From assembly GCA_002365175.1 (NCBI GenBank), contig DEZK01000023.1, forward strand, positions 1 through 18,973: a stretch of DNA of 18,973 nucleotides. The letters run 5' to 3'. Position numbers and translations under genes: made by a program. This DNA is from Raskinella chloraquaticus (SeqCode). GTDB taxonomy: Bacteria > Pseudomonadota > Alphaproteobacteria > Rhizobiales > UBA4765. Positions 7,189-14,683 of this stretch are shown here, piece by piece (position 1 is the first letter of the stretch; each line of letters opens with the position of its first letter). Below the pieces are notes generated by a model, which was not told the DNA's origin, made no database searches, and worked only from the letters and a program-made list of their open reading frames with translations.

Positions 7189-8880
7189 TCAGCGCGCCGG
7201 GCGCGGACGCTTGGCTGTGCCGCTCTTGTCGAGCCAGCCCACCCGCTCGCCACCAGCGGCCCGCTCGCCCCCTGCACGCTCGCCATGAGGGCGGGCAGTG
7301 CGAGGGCGGTGACCGTGAGGGCGCGGTTCAGCGCCGCGTTCGCCAGCTGGACGATGGTCTGATGCTTGCTCGCCGCGACGTGGATCGGGAGCACCCTGCT
7401 CGCGGGGGCGGTATTCGGGGCGACGCGGCTTGGCTGCATGTCCCTCGCCGCGATGGAGATCAGGCGACCATGGGGTGGGGGCCCGAGCATCGCGGGGCCG
7501 CGTCTCCTGATCGCGACCGCTGTGGCGGATACGCTCCTCCGATGACCGCTCATCGCGCTGGCGATCTTCCGGGCTGCTGCCTTCGCCGCCGCGATGGTCG
7601 ACATGACGCCCGCCTTGCGGACGCCCCTCGCCAAACCGACGCTCGCCGCCGGGGCGTCCAAAACCTGGACGACCCTGCGGACGTCCACCGAACGGGCGGC
7701 CGGGCGATTTGCGCGGCGCTTCCTCGACGATTTCTTCCCGCCCGCCGTCAAAGCCCGGCGGCATCGGCATCACTGTTACCTGCTGGCGGATCAGCTTTTC
7801 GATGCCACGCAGCAAAGGCCGTTCCTCGCCATTGCAGAAGGAAATGGCGATACCGGCAGCGCCGGCGCGCGCGGTGCGGCCGATGCGATGCACGTATTGC
7901 TCTGGCACATGCGGCAATTCGTAATTGAAGACATGGCTCACCGCATCGATATCGATGCCGCGCGCGGCGATATCGGTTGCAACCAGCACCCGGCAGCGTC
8001 CGGTCTTGAAATCGCTCAAGGCCCGCTCGCGCTGGTTCTGGTTCTTGTTGCCATGGATGGCGGCGGCATTGATATTGCTCTTCTCAAGCGATTTCACCAC
8101 CTTGTCCGCGCCGTGCTTGGTGCGGGTGAAGACAAGGGTGCGGGTGATTGCCGGATCTTTCAGCAATTCCACCAGCAGCGCCTGCTTGCGCCCGCCCGAG
8201 ACGAAGACCACATGCTGGTCGACGCGCTCGGCGGTGGTGGCAACGGGTGCCACTTCGACGCGCTTGGGATTGGTGAGGAAGGCGCTCGCCAGTTCAGCAA
8301 TCGATTTTGGCATGGTGGCCGAGAAGAACAGGCTCTGGCGCTGTTTTGGCACGAGATTGACGATGCGGCGAAGGGCATGAATGAAGCCCAGATCGAGCAT
8401 CTGGTCGGCTTCATCAAGCACCAGCACTTCGATGTCCTTGATCGTCAGCGCGCGCCGGTCAATGAGATCAAGCAGGCGGCCGGGCGTGGCAACGACGATG
8501 TCGACGCCGTGCGCCATTGCCTTTTCCTGGCTGTAGAGGCTGACGCCGCCGAAAACGACGTTGATCGACAGGCGCAGATGGCGCCCATAGGTCTTGCAGC
8601 TCTCGGCGATCTGGCCGGCAAGCTCGCGCGTCGGGCTTAAAATCAGAGCGCGGCAGGAGCGAGGGATACGCGGGCGCGGATTGTTAGCCAGGCGATGCAG
8701 GAGCGGCAGCGCAAAAGCCGCCGTCTTGCCGGTGCCGGTCTGGGCGATGCCGAGCAAATCGCCGCCTTCCATCACCAGCGGGATCGCCTGCACCTGGATC
8801 GGAGTGGGTGTGACATAGCCTTCGCTGGCGAGCGCCTTTTCAAGAGGCGCCGCGAGGCCGAAATCAGAGAATTGGGTCAA
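7189..8880 (-). CDS. DEAD-box ATP-dependent RNA helicase (RhlE-type) with Arg/Gly-rich tail
   Basis: A 563-aa RNA helicase that unwinds short RNA duplexes, typically in ribosome assembly, cold adaptation or mRNA decay. Visible motifs in order are the Q motif TPTPIQ (24-29), AQTGTGKT (46-53), PTREL (83-87), TPGRL (132-136), DEAD (156-159), SAT (187-189), VFTRT (250-254), VATDIAARGID (300-310) and HRIGRTARAG (331-340). Residues from about 375 to the end form a disordered basic tail rich in Arg, Gly, Pro, Glu and His with repeated GRP, GER and RPQG units, likely an RNA-binding appendage. The TTG at 8880 is chosen because LTQFSDFGLA matches the usual family start MTQFSDFGLA; a frame from the ATG at 8964 adds 28 unconserved residues. 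The ribosome site is weak in either case. The gene stands alone. Confidence 0.93.
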   Translation of the reverse strand: MTQFSDFGLAAPLEKALASEGYVTPTPIQVQAIPLVMEGGDLLGIAQTGTGKTAAFALPLLHRLANNPRPRIPRSCRALILSPTRELAGQIAESCKTYGRHLRLSINVVFGGVSLYSQEKAMAHGVDIVVATPGRLLDLIDRRALTIKDIEVLVLDEADQMLDLGFIHALRRIVNLVPKQRQSLFFSATMPKSIAELASAFLTNPKRVEVAPVATTAERVDQHVVFVSGGRKQALLVELLKDPAITRTLVFTRTKHGADKVVKSLEKSNINAAAIHGNKNQNQRERALSDFKTGRCRVLVATDIAARGIDIDAVSHVFNYELPHVPEQYVHRIGRTARAGAAGIAISFCNGEERPLLRGIEKLIRQQVTVMPMPPGFDGGREEIVEEAPRKSPGRPFGGRPQGRPGFGRPGGERRFGEGRPQGGRHVDHRGGEGSSPEDRQRDERSSEERIRHSGRDQETRPRDARAPTPWSPDLHRGEGHAAKPRRPEYRPREQGAPDPRRGEQASDHRPAGERGAEPRPHGHRPRTARPHGERAGGERAAGGERVGWLDKSGTAKRPRPAR

Positions 8881-9223
8881 GATGTATCTTTCGAATCGAG
8901 TATGCGTCCCCGCGCCCTCGAAATAAGGGCGCAGAAGCGCGGGGGAAGACCACCCGCGTGACATGGGCTGTCGATGAGTTTCGAGGAGTGGGGAAAGGCT
9001 TAGGGCTTTAAACTTGCCCGGTCACGCCGACTGTCCCGACCGCACCTGTTGCGGTGCAGCACGCCCTATGACAGGGGCGGGGTAAGAAGTCAAGAAAATA
9101 GTCCATATTTCAATATCTGAATCACCGCAGCGAAGATTCAGGCGAAAAAATCCTGTTTTGGCGCTATCTTTTGGCGTCATTACCATCAGCGCCGCGGGGT
9201 GGCCCCCTGGCAGGGAGAAATCT
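8881..9223. other. Divergent intergenic region between helicase and cupin genes
   Basis: No protein gene is supported here. The 343 bases hold the helicase leader, a short GC-rich hairpin (GCACC 9042-9046 with GGTGC 9053-9057) and a candidate promoter for the helicase. On the plus strand there is the cupin ribosome site GGGAG just before 9224. The helicase leader would be about 170-180 bases long, a common arrangement for cold-responsive helicases, but no specific motif is recognised. Confidence 0.5.
9066..9093 (-). promoter_or_regulatory. Candidate promoter of the helicase gene
   Basis: On the minus strand TTGACT (9093-9088) makes a good -35 box. After a 16-base spacer comes TCATAG (9071-9066), a poor -10 match. 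The position, about 185 bases before the TTG start, is reasonable, but the call rests mainly on the -35 box. Confidence 0.3.
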
Positions 9224-9619
9224 ATGGAGATCAAACGCAGCGGCTCGCAGCCCTCCAGCACAGCATCGGCTGACTATTTCAGCGGCCATGTTCGGATCGA
9301 CCCGCTGTTCAGCCCGCCCGAACCGGCGCGGGTGGCGATGGCGCATGTGACCTTCGAGCCGGGGGCGCGGACCGCCTGGCACACGCACCCTCTCGGCCAG
9401 ACGCTGATCGTGACGGCTGGCTGTGGCTGGACACAACGCGAAGGCGGCCCGGTTGAGACGATCCGCGCCGGCGACGTCATATGGTTTCCCCCCGGCGAAA
9501 AGCACTGGCATGGTGCGACCCCAACCACAGCCGTCAGCCATATCGCCGTTCAGGAGAAACTCAACGGGAAAACCGCTGAATGGCTTGAACATGTCAGTGA
9601 TGAGCAATACCGCGCCTGA
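9224..9619 (+). CDS. Cupin protein, hydroxynitrile-lyase-like
   Basis: A 131-aa single-domain cupin. The metal site reads H53, H55, Q59 and H94 within WHTHPLGQ and EKHWHG. Its length and residue numbering match the manganese-dependent (R)-hydroxynitrile lyase described from Granulicella, including A40, V42 and Q110 near its active site, by my recollection of that enzyme. Such cupins are widespread, and many relatives are annotated only as cupin or tied to carboxymuconolactone-decarboxylase-type proteins, so the physiological substrate is open. The start at 9224 has GGGAG 8 bases upstream; an upstream in-frame start at 9158 has no such site. Predicted soluble and cytoplasmic. It stands alone, diverging from the helicase. 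Confidence 0.9.
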   Translation: MEIKRSGSQPSSTASADYFSGHVRIDPLFSPPEPARVAMAHVTFEPGARTAWHTHPLGQTLIVTAGCGWTQREGGPVETIRAGDVIWFPPGEKHWHGATPTTAVSHIAVQEKLNGKTAEWLEHVSDEQYRA

Positions 9620-9649
9620 CAAATGGGCCGGGACGCCTGCGGCCATTTG
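9620..9649 (+). terminator. Possible weak terminator or hairpin after the cupin gene
   Basis: CAAATGG(G)CC at 9620-9629 pairs with GGCCATTTG at 9641-9649, leaving one bulged G and an 11-base loop. It directly follows the cupin stop. No T-run follows, so it may be part of a repeat rather than a true terminator. Confidence 0.3.
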
Positions 9650-9695
9650 GTTCAGATGATGGTCCATGGCGCGTTCGATTAGCTCAGGCAAAATC

Positions 9696-9728
9696 GAAAC
9701 CGGTTTCCGCACCGCACGGACGCTCTAG
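9696..9728. repeat. TAGAGC-type intergenic element at the end of the GNAT gene
   Basis: The sequence GCTCTAG at 9722-9728 and the perfect 12-base palindrome GAAACCGGTTTC at 9696-9707 form one edge of an element resembling repeats common between genes in Hyphomicrobiales. Read on the minus strand it starts TAGAGCG, and its TAG is the stop codon of the GNAT gene. The far boundary is not visible. A related edge occurs at 12696. Confidence 0.5.
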
Positions 9729-10915
9729 GATGCGTCCGAAACGGGCCCGGCGGGGCGTCCGGTCAATCGGCGCAAGAGCGCGTTCGTGGCAATCCGCTCG
9801 CGGGCATGCCAGAAGGCGGCAGCCGACATGCCCTTCAGCGAAAGTGGCAGCAGCAGATTGTGAAGTGGCAGGCGACGGGCGCCAAAGCGCGTCTTGTATT
9901 CATAATCGCCCATTGCGAAATCGAAAAAACGGATCCCGCGCCCGATCGCGGTGCGGATCGTGTAATCGGTGACAATCGTGCCAAGCGAAAATCGCGTCCA
10001 TTCCCCAAAGACATTGGCGAGCCGCAGGTAAACGAGATAATCGCCGTTGCGCACAGCAAAGCTGACGGCAAGTTTTTCGCTTCCGACCGAAAGTCCGCAA
10101 AGCAGGGTTTCTTGGCCAAGGAACCCTGTTTCGACAAGGCGGGAATAGAAGGCGGCCACGTTGGGCTCATTCAAATGGTATTGCTTGCCGATTTCGCCGA
10201 TGCGGGTTTCCTGCATCCGGTCGAGGCAGGCAAGATCGGAATACGCAGCGGCAAGATCGGCGGGCGCGCTGGCCCGGGCACCCTCAAGATCGGCGAAACG
10301 ACGGCGATGCCGGATCACGGATTGACGATGCGATTTGCCAAGGCCGTTCTGGTAGGCTTGCTCGGTAGCGGGCAATTCAAGGAGCCAGCCGGAAAACCGG
10401 TTCTGCCGTGCAGCAGGATGCGCGTGAAACGGGTTTTTGAGGCTGCCAACCATCGGGCAGAGCCGATCGAGGCGGAGGAGATCGGCGCGCGGCAAGGCGG
10501 CGCGCAGCAGCCGCCAGAGCGTCGCGGGATCGGGCAGGCTGGCATGGCGGGCGGGATCGAGCATGGGGGCGGCATAATCGGAGACGCCCAGATCCGGGGA
10601 TTCAAGCACGAGGAGCGGCCCGATGCGCCGGCGAATGAGCGGCAGCGCCAGCAGAATCGTGCCTTGATGATCCTTCAATGTCACCAGAAACGGCTCGATG
10701 GCGGGATCGGCGGCGAAGATCTCGAACCATGCCGAAAGCCAGTGCCGGCTTTGGAACGGCGTGCAGGCCAGGGGCGCGACCTCGTCGGCAATCTCCCCAT
10801 AGGCCCGGAACGGCGTGGATTGCGCAACAAACCCGGCCGCTTCTGCCATCGCACGAGGCAGAGTTGTCTCGCGCGGGCTCAAGAACTTGAGGGGCAGGCG
10901 AGCTTCGAGGATCAT
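9725..10915 (-). CDS. BioF2/CelD-like GNAT-family N-acyltransferase
   Basis: A protein of about 396 aa of the double-GNAT group found near cellulose and exopolysaccharide genes (Pfam Acetyltransf_6, PF13480). The C-terminal half shows the acyltransferase core: YLVYLRLAN, then GIRFFDFAMGDYEYKTRFG, the typical strand and D-x-x-YK-x-x-FG signature. The N-terminal half, starting around FQSRHWLSAWFEIF, matches the usual arrangement. The start is taken at the ATG at 10915 because GGGAAG lies about 6 bases upstream; the frame stays open to a TTG at 11020 and ATGs at 11014 and 11005, none with a ribosome site. No signal peptide is seen, so probably cytoplasmic. No polysaccharide genes adjoin it, so the acceptor is unknown. 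Its TAG stop is the edge of a repeat element. Confidence 0.85.
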   Translation of the reverse strand: MILEARLPLKFLSPRETTLPRAMAEAAGFVAQSTPFRAYGEIADEVAPLACTPFQSRHWLSAWFEIFAADPAIEPFLVTLKDHQGTILLALPLIRRRIGPLLVLESPDLGVSDYAAPMLDPARHASLPDPATLWRLLRAALPRADLLRLDRLCPMVGSLKNPFHAHPAARQNRFSGWLLELPATEQAYQNGLGKSHRQSVIRHRRRFADLEGARASAPADLAAAYSDLACLDRMQETRIGEIGKQYHLNEPNVAAFYSRLVETGFLGQETLLCGLSVGSEKLAVSFAVRNGDYLVYLRLANVFGEWTRFSLGTIVTDYTIRTAIGRGIRFFDFAMGDYEYKTRFGARRLPLHNLLLPLSLKGMSAAAFWHARERIATNALLRRLTGRPAGPVSDAS

Positions 10916-11020
10916 GCAATCTTCCCGCGCAACCGATAAGGCCCGGAAAGAAACCCTGAAAACATCTCGATTTCCTTTATAAGCGCGAGGCAAATCAGGG
11001 CCCATCGGGTTCATGGTCAA

Positions 11021-11385
11021 GGCTCGGTAAAGATCCTTTGGCCATCATTCCTTTGCCAGAGGTGGACACGCTTGCGCCTGTCACCAGGCAATGATCCTTT
11101 TCCGTCCTCCAGCGAGGAGCGGGGATTCCCGCATCGGCGAAGTGTCCACCTTTATGCCTCGTCGTCGGATAATGAAGAATTTTTCCGTCACTAAGCTTCT
11201 AACGGCGCCCGGAAATGATCTGTCGGTCATCCCCAAGAAAGCCCCTCGCAACGCCGCTTTCAACGGCGGCTCGGATTCGTTTCCGCGCAGGACTGGTTTC
11301 GTTTTTGTGACAGCCAGCCCGCACGTCATACCATGTTCACACAAGTCGGATTTGAGCAAAAGCGCGGTTTTCGGGGGGCATGGTC
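11021..11385. other. Divergent intergenic region with a 10-bp inverted repeat
   Basis: No gene is supported between the GNAT gene and the phytase-like gene. The notable feature is an exact inverted repeat, AGGTGGACAC at 11060-11069 and GTGTCCACCT at 11142-11151, separated by 72 bases. The ribosome site GGGGGG (11373-11378) of the following gene is at the right end. No convincing promoter pair was found by eye. Confidence 0.5.
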
Positions 11386-12699
11386 ATGAAGCGCGTTGGT
11401 CTGGGTTTGGTGACTATTGTTCTTTGGCACACAGCGGCGCATGCGCTCGATGTTACGGTGCTCAACGAGGCTGATCCCGCGCAAAGGTTGCCTGTCATTC
11501 AAACCCCGGGGGGGCGAAACCTTGCCTATTCGCTCGGCATCGGCTCTGGCGCCTTCCGGCATCCGCAAGATCCGCCGAACATCTTATGGACCGTGGGCGA
11601 TCGCGGCCCCAATATGACCTGCGGCGAGGCTGGCAATCTGCTTTCCAAGGACATTGGCGAGCTTTGCCGGAAACATCGCAATGGCCGGGTTTACCCCATG
11701 CCCGGCTATGTCCCTTCCATCTACAAGGTTGAGCTGGATCTTGTGGCGAACCAATTTCGGGTGATCGAGACCATTCCGGTCAAGACGCGCAGCGGCAAGC
11801 CAATTTCTGGCCTGCTGAACCCTCAAACCAAGGCGACGAAGGATACGGGGCTGGATATGTCCGGCAATGTTTTGCCTGACAATGCCGATAATCTCGACCT
11901 TGAGGGTCTCGTTCGCCTCTCGGATGGCAGCTTCTGGATCGGCGAGGAGATGGGACCATCCATTGCCCAACTATCCTCAGATGGGCGGATCCTGCGCCGC
12001 TTCGTGCCGGAAGACCAGGTTGGCGATTATCAGCGATCCGAGGCGGAGATTATCGGGGCCTTGCCGGCCGTCCTGTCGAAGCGGCAGGGAAATCGCGGGA
12101 TTGAATCGATCGCCCTGTCGCCTGACGAGCAGTTTATCTATTTCATCCTGCAGAACCCGCTCGCCAACCCGAATGCCGCTACCTATGAGAAAGCAAAAAA
12201 CACCCGGATTTTCAAGTTCGACCATCGCGCCGGCAAGCTTGTCGGGGAATGGGTCTATCAATTGGATGATCCGCGGAGCTTTGCTCTCGACCCTTCCGAA
12301 AAACAGAATGACCCGCGCATTTCCGAGCTGACCGCCTTGGGGCCAGATCGGTTGCTTGTCCTTGAGCGCACGGAAAAAACCACCAAACTTTACGAGATCG
12401 TACTGGCAGGCGCCGCCAATATCCTTGGATCGGCGTGGGACAGGGTGGAAACAAGCCCCTCGCTGGAAGGTGAGAATGATTTGGCCAAGTTGGGCCTCGT
12501 CCCTGTCAGCAAGACCCTGCGCTTTGATACTGCGCGCGATTTTAAGTCCGCGCCTGAGAAGATCGAAGGCGTGGCCTTCCTTGCCGATGGCGCCATGGTT
12601 CTCATCAATGACAATGATTTTGGCATTCGGGGTGACCAGACGAAAATCCTGATCGTGAGGGGTGCCGTCTCGCCCGATCCCATGGTTTATCGACGCTAG
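11386..12699 (+). CDS. Exported phytase-like esterase (PF13449 family)
   Basis: A 437-aa protein of the esterase-like activity of phytase family, beta-propeller-like phosphoesterases acting outside the inner membrane. A signal peptide is clear: MKR, a hydrophobic stretch to about residue 14, and cleavage after AAHA near residue 20. Family landmarks are NILWTVGDRGPN near the start, DLEGLVRLSDGSFWIGEEMGPS in the middle, RGIESIALSPDE, and EGVAFLADGAMVLINDNDFG near the end. The ATG at 11386 is preferred over the one at 11380 because GGGGGG lies 7 bases before it rather than 1. The actual substrate is not known; members hydrolyse phosphate esters or simply carry the fold. It stands alone. Its TAG stop lies inside the CTAGAGC edge of a repeat element, so the last residues may have been shaped by that insertion. 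Confidence 0.9.
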   Translation: MKRVGLGLVTIVLWHTAAHALDVTVLNEADPAQRLPVIQTPGGRNLAYSLGIGSGAFRHPQDPPNILWTVGDRGPNMTCGEAGNLLSKDIGELCRKHRNGRVYPMPGYVPSIYKVELDLVANQFRVIETIPVKTRSGKPISGLLNPQTKATKDTGLDMSGNVLPDNADNLDLEGLVRLSDGSFWIGEEMGPSIAQLSSDGRILRRFVPEDQVGDYQRSEAEIIGALPAVLSKRQGNRGIESIALSPDEQFIYFILQNPLANPNAATYEKAKNTRIFKFDHRAGKLVGEWVYQLDDPRSFALDPSEKQNDPRISELTALGPDRLLVLERTEKTTKLYEIVLAGAANILGSAWDRVETSPSLEGENDLAKLGLVPVSKTLRFDTARDFKSAPEKIEGVAFLADGAMVLINDNDFGIRGDQTKILIVRGAVSPDPMVYRR

Positions 12700-12806
12700 A
12701 GCGGGTTCCAACCCGATTGATTCCTACGGCCCTTGGAATGACCTGTTGGTCATTTCCGAGGGCCATAGGTATGAGGTGCATAGGAATTCGCGGCAAATTG
12801 CTCTAG
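12696..12806. repeat. 111-bp palindromic intergenic element with CTAGAGC ends
   Basis: The element runs from CTAGAGC (12696-12702) to GCTCTAG (12800-12806). Inside are a perfect hairpin CGGGTT-cc-AACCCG (12702-12715) and a long imperfect hairpin with arms 12723-12743 and 12748-12769 around a TGTT loop, having two mismatches and one bulge. The TAG at 12697-12699 is the stop codon of the phytase-like gene. It may also act as a transcription attenuator, though no T-run is present. Another GCTCTAG lies at 12863-12869. Confidence 0.65.
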
Positions 12807-12869
12807 GCATTTGATTGCGCATCATCTTTTTCCGCCAGCCGCAATCCACCTGGCGGGAGGATGCTCTAG

Positions 12870-13115
12870 CCGCACGCGCAATTTTGGTCGCCGCCTCAAC
12901 GCGTCCTGGAGAGGCGGAAACCGAAGATAAGGTTGCCGACGTCCGGCCGGAGCCTGGCGCGAGACGCCCAAAGACTGTTCGCCAAGCAGGAACCGCGCGA
13001 AAGGCGCCGCTTGCTCAATTTCCTGCTATCGAATTGCACTTGGGAGGGCGGGAAGGTGGTCGCCAGGTTCCGCCAACCCTTTGACATGCTTGCGGAAACG
13101 ATTCTCGAGACCTGA
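12870..13115 (+). pseudogene. C-terminal remnant of a serine recombinase
   Basis: The frame is open from 12870 to a TGA at 13113-13115. Its end reads like the C-terminus of phage- or island-type serine recombinases: LFAKQEPRERRRLLNFLLSN followed by CTWEGGKV, ARFRQPFD and MLAET. Those tail motifs lie after the zinc-ribbon and coiled-coil region in intact proteins of about 500 aa or more. The catalytic serine domain and zinc ribbon are absent, and the frame begins right after a TAG inside GCTCTAG (12863-12869), so most of the gene was lost. Nothing suggests it is translated; TTG 12933 is the only nearby start-like codon. It lies 45 bases beyond the 3' end of tRNA-Asn, a usual place for integrated elements. 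Confidence 0.75.
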
Positions 13116-13119
13116 AACG

Positions 13120-13154
13120 AAAACGCGCCCGGAGGCGTTTTGGGGCGCGTTTTT
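13120..13154. terminator. Bidirectional hairpin terminator downstream of tRNA-Asn
   Basis: AAAACGCGCC (13120-13129) pairs with GGCGCGTTTT (13144-13153). On the plus strand the stem runs into TTTTT (13150-13154), and on the minus strand into TTTTCGTTTC. It can end the tRNA transcript and any transcript reading through the recombinase remnant. Confidence 0.75.
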
Positions 13155-13160
13155 GAAAAA

Positions 13161-13235
13161 TGGCTCCCCGGGCAAGATTCGAACTTGCGACCAGCCGATT
13201 AACAGTCGGCTGCTCTACCGCTGAGCTACCGAGGA
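13161..13235 (-). tRNA. tRNA-Asn (anticodon GTT)
   Basis: The minus strand folds into a full cloverleaf. The acceptor arm TCCTCGG pairs with CCGGGGA (one T-G wobble). The D-arm is GCTC-AGCGGTA-GAGC. The anticodon arm CCGACTGTTAATCGG carries GTT, and the T-arm is CAAGTTCGAATCTTG around GTTCGAATC. The discriminator is G and CCA is encoded. It has its own promoter upstream and a terminator downstream. Confidence 0.97.
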
Positions 13236-13263
13236 ATGAGCGCTCATTTCGTCTGAGTGAGCG

Positions 13264-13292
13264 CGTATATCAGCCTCGCTTGCGCTTGTGAA
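13264..13292 (-). promoter_or_regulatory. Sigma-70-type promoter of tRNA-Asn
   Basis: On the minus strand TTCACA (13292-13287, five of six consensus bases) is followed by a 17-base spacer and TATACG (13269-13264). The expected start of transcription is about 20 bases before the tRNA. A 14-base palindrome AATGAGCGCTCATT (13235-13248) lies in the short leader. Confidence 0.65.
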
Positions 13293-13370
13293 GTCCATGT
13301 CGTCGATTGACGGACAGGCGATCAACCGGCGATGGTACACTTCGGCGATCATCGGCACTGGAGCAGGCAC

Positions 13371-14666
13371 ATGAAGAAAGCGCGCGAGCGATTGGAAGCT
13401 TGTTTGGCAAAGGCAGGCGAGCCAAAAGGCGAAGGCCAGCGCGTTTTCATCCGATTACTCAGTGAAAGTGCGCGCGAAGCAGCGGACGCCGCCGATCAGC
13501 GTACCAAGCGCGGTATCTCGCTGGGGCCGCTCGACGGGACGATCGTGTCGATCAAGGATCTGTTTGACATGGCAGGTGAGCCGACGACGGCGGGCGCCAA
13601 GGTATTGAAAAACGCACCAGCGGCGATCGTTGATTCGGGCGCAGCTGCCCGATTGCGCGCAGGCGGCGCCGTTCTCATCGGCAAGACAAACCTGTCGGAA
13701 TTTGCCTTCCACGCCATGGGCACCAACCCGCATTTCGGCACACCGGGCAATGCGCATGACCGCACGCGCGTGCCAGGCGGATCGTCATCGGGTGCTGCCA
13801 TTTCGCTCACCGACGGCATGGCCGAGATCGCGCTTGGCTCGGATACGGCCGGTTCGATCCGCGTGCCGGCTGCGCTCAATGGTCTGGTCGGATTCAAGCC
13901 GACGCAGAAGCGGGTATCGCTCAAAGGGGCTTTCCCGCTTTCCTTCACGCTCGATTCGGCCGGGCCGCTCGCTCGAACCGTCGCCGACGCCCACGCCGCC
14001 GACAGCGTTCTGTCAGGCGAGCCGCATCACGCCTTGCATGCCCAGGCCGTCAACGGATTGCGGTTGCTGCTCCCCAAGGGCGGCTTCACGCTTGAGGGGC
14101 TCGAGCCACATGTGGCAAGCGCGTTTGAAGGCGCGCTGGCGCGGCTCGCGGGTGCTGGCGCGCACATCATCGAAAAGCCGCTGCCGATTTTTGATGCGAT
14201 GGTGGCGGTTCAGGCGCGCGCCGGCTTCTCGCCCATCGAAGCCCTCTATATTCACCGCGAGCGTATCGACAAGGAGCGCGAACATATGGATCCCGTGGTC
14301 GCAAGCCGCATCGAGCGCGGGCGTGGCGTTACGGCCATCGAATATCTCGGCATGATCCGCGAGCGCGCCGCGCTGGTGCAGGAGATCGACGAGGTGCTGG
14401 CACCCTACGACGCGCTCGTCATGCCAACCTCGCCCATTGTTGCGCCGTTGATCGCGGACGTATTGGCGAGCCTCGAGGCCTTCATGCCGAAGACCCTGGC
14501 ACTGATCCGCAATCCGATCATCGCCAATTTCTTCGATCTGTGCTCGGTATCGCTGCCAGCGCCGACCGACGGACTACCGGTCGGTATCATGTTCACTGCC
14601 CGCCACGGCCATGACAAGCGCCTGCTGGCGATCGCCGCCGGTATCGAGGCGGTTCTGGCAACATAG
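13371..14666 (+). CDS. Amidase signature family protein
   Basis: A 431-aa amidase of the AS family, hydrolases of carboxylic amides related to GatA. The Ser-cisSer-Lys triad is readable: K62 in SIKDLFD, the Ser-rich GGSSSGAA at 136-143 (cis-serine) and nucleophile S162 in SDTAGSIRVPA. The C-terminal region keeps MPTSPIVAPL and LPAPTDGLPVGIMF, typical of the family. It is shorter than GatA (about 490 aa) and has no gatB/gatC neighbours, so it is probably a catabolic amidase of unknown substrate. The ATG at 13371 follows GGAGCAGG; an in-frame ATG at 13332 has no ribosome site. Soluble, no signal peptide. It ends 17 bases from the convergent gene at 14684. Confidence 0.92.
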   Translation: MKKARERLEACLAKAGEPKGEGQRVFIRLLSESAREAADAADQRTKRGISLGPLDGTIVSIKDLFDMAGEPTTAGAKVLKNAPAAIVDSGAAARLRAGGAVLIGKTNLSEFAFHAMGTNPHFGTPGNAHDRTRVPGGSSSGAAISLTDGMAEIALGSDTAGSIRVPAALNGLVGFKPTQKRVSLKGAFPLSFTLDSAGPLARTVADAHAADSVLSGEPHHALHAQAVNGLRLLLPKGGFTLEGLEPHVASAFEGALARLAGAGAHIIEKPLPIFDAMVAVQARAGFSPIEALYIHRERIDKEREHMDPVVASRIERGRGVTAIEYLGMIRERAALVQEIDEVLAPYDALVMPTSPIVAPLIADVLASLEAFMPKTLALIRNPIIANFFDLCSVSLPAPTDGLPVGIMFTARHGHDKRLLAIAAGIEAVLAT

Positions 14667-14683
14667 CCAGACGAGCTTGATGA

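Noticed and set aside
7594..8640. 348-codon plus-strand open frame inside the helicase region
   Set aside because: It is antisense to the conserved helicase core and arises from high GC codon bias; it has no family resemblance.
9806..10939. 377-codon plus-strand open frame opposite the GNAT gene
   Set aside because: Antisense shadow; the minus-strand frame carries the clear acyltransferase signature.
12815..13084. 89-codon plus-strand open frame near the recombinase remnant
   Set aside because: It is out of frame with the recombinase tail, shows no motif, and lies in repeat and remnant DNA.
13235..13248. 14-base palindrome AATGAGCGCTCATT next to tRNA-Asn considered as an operator
   Set aside because: It lies in the short tRNA leader, where pairing or chance is as likely, and no regulator of tRNA-Asn of this kind is known to me.
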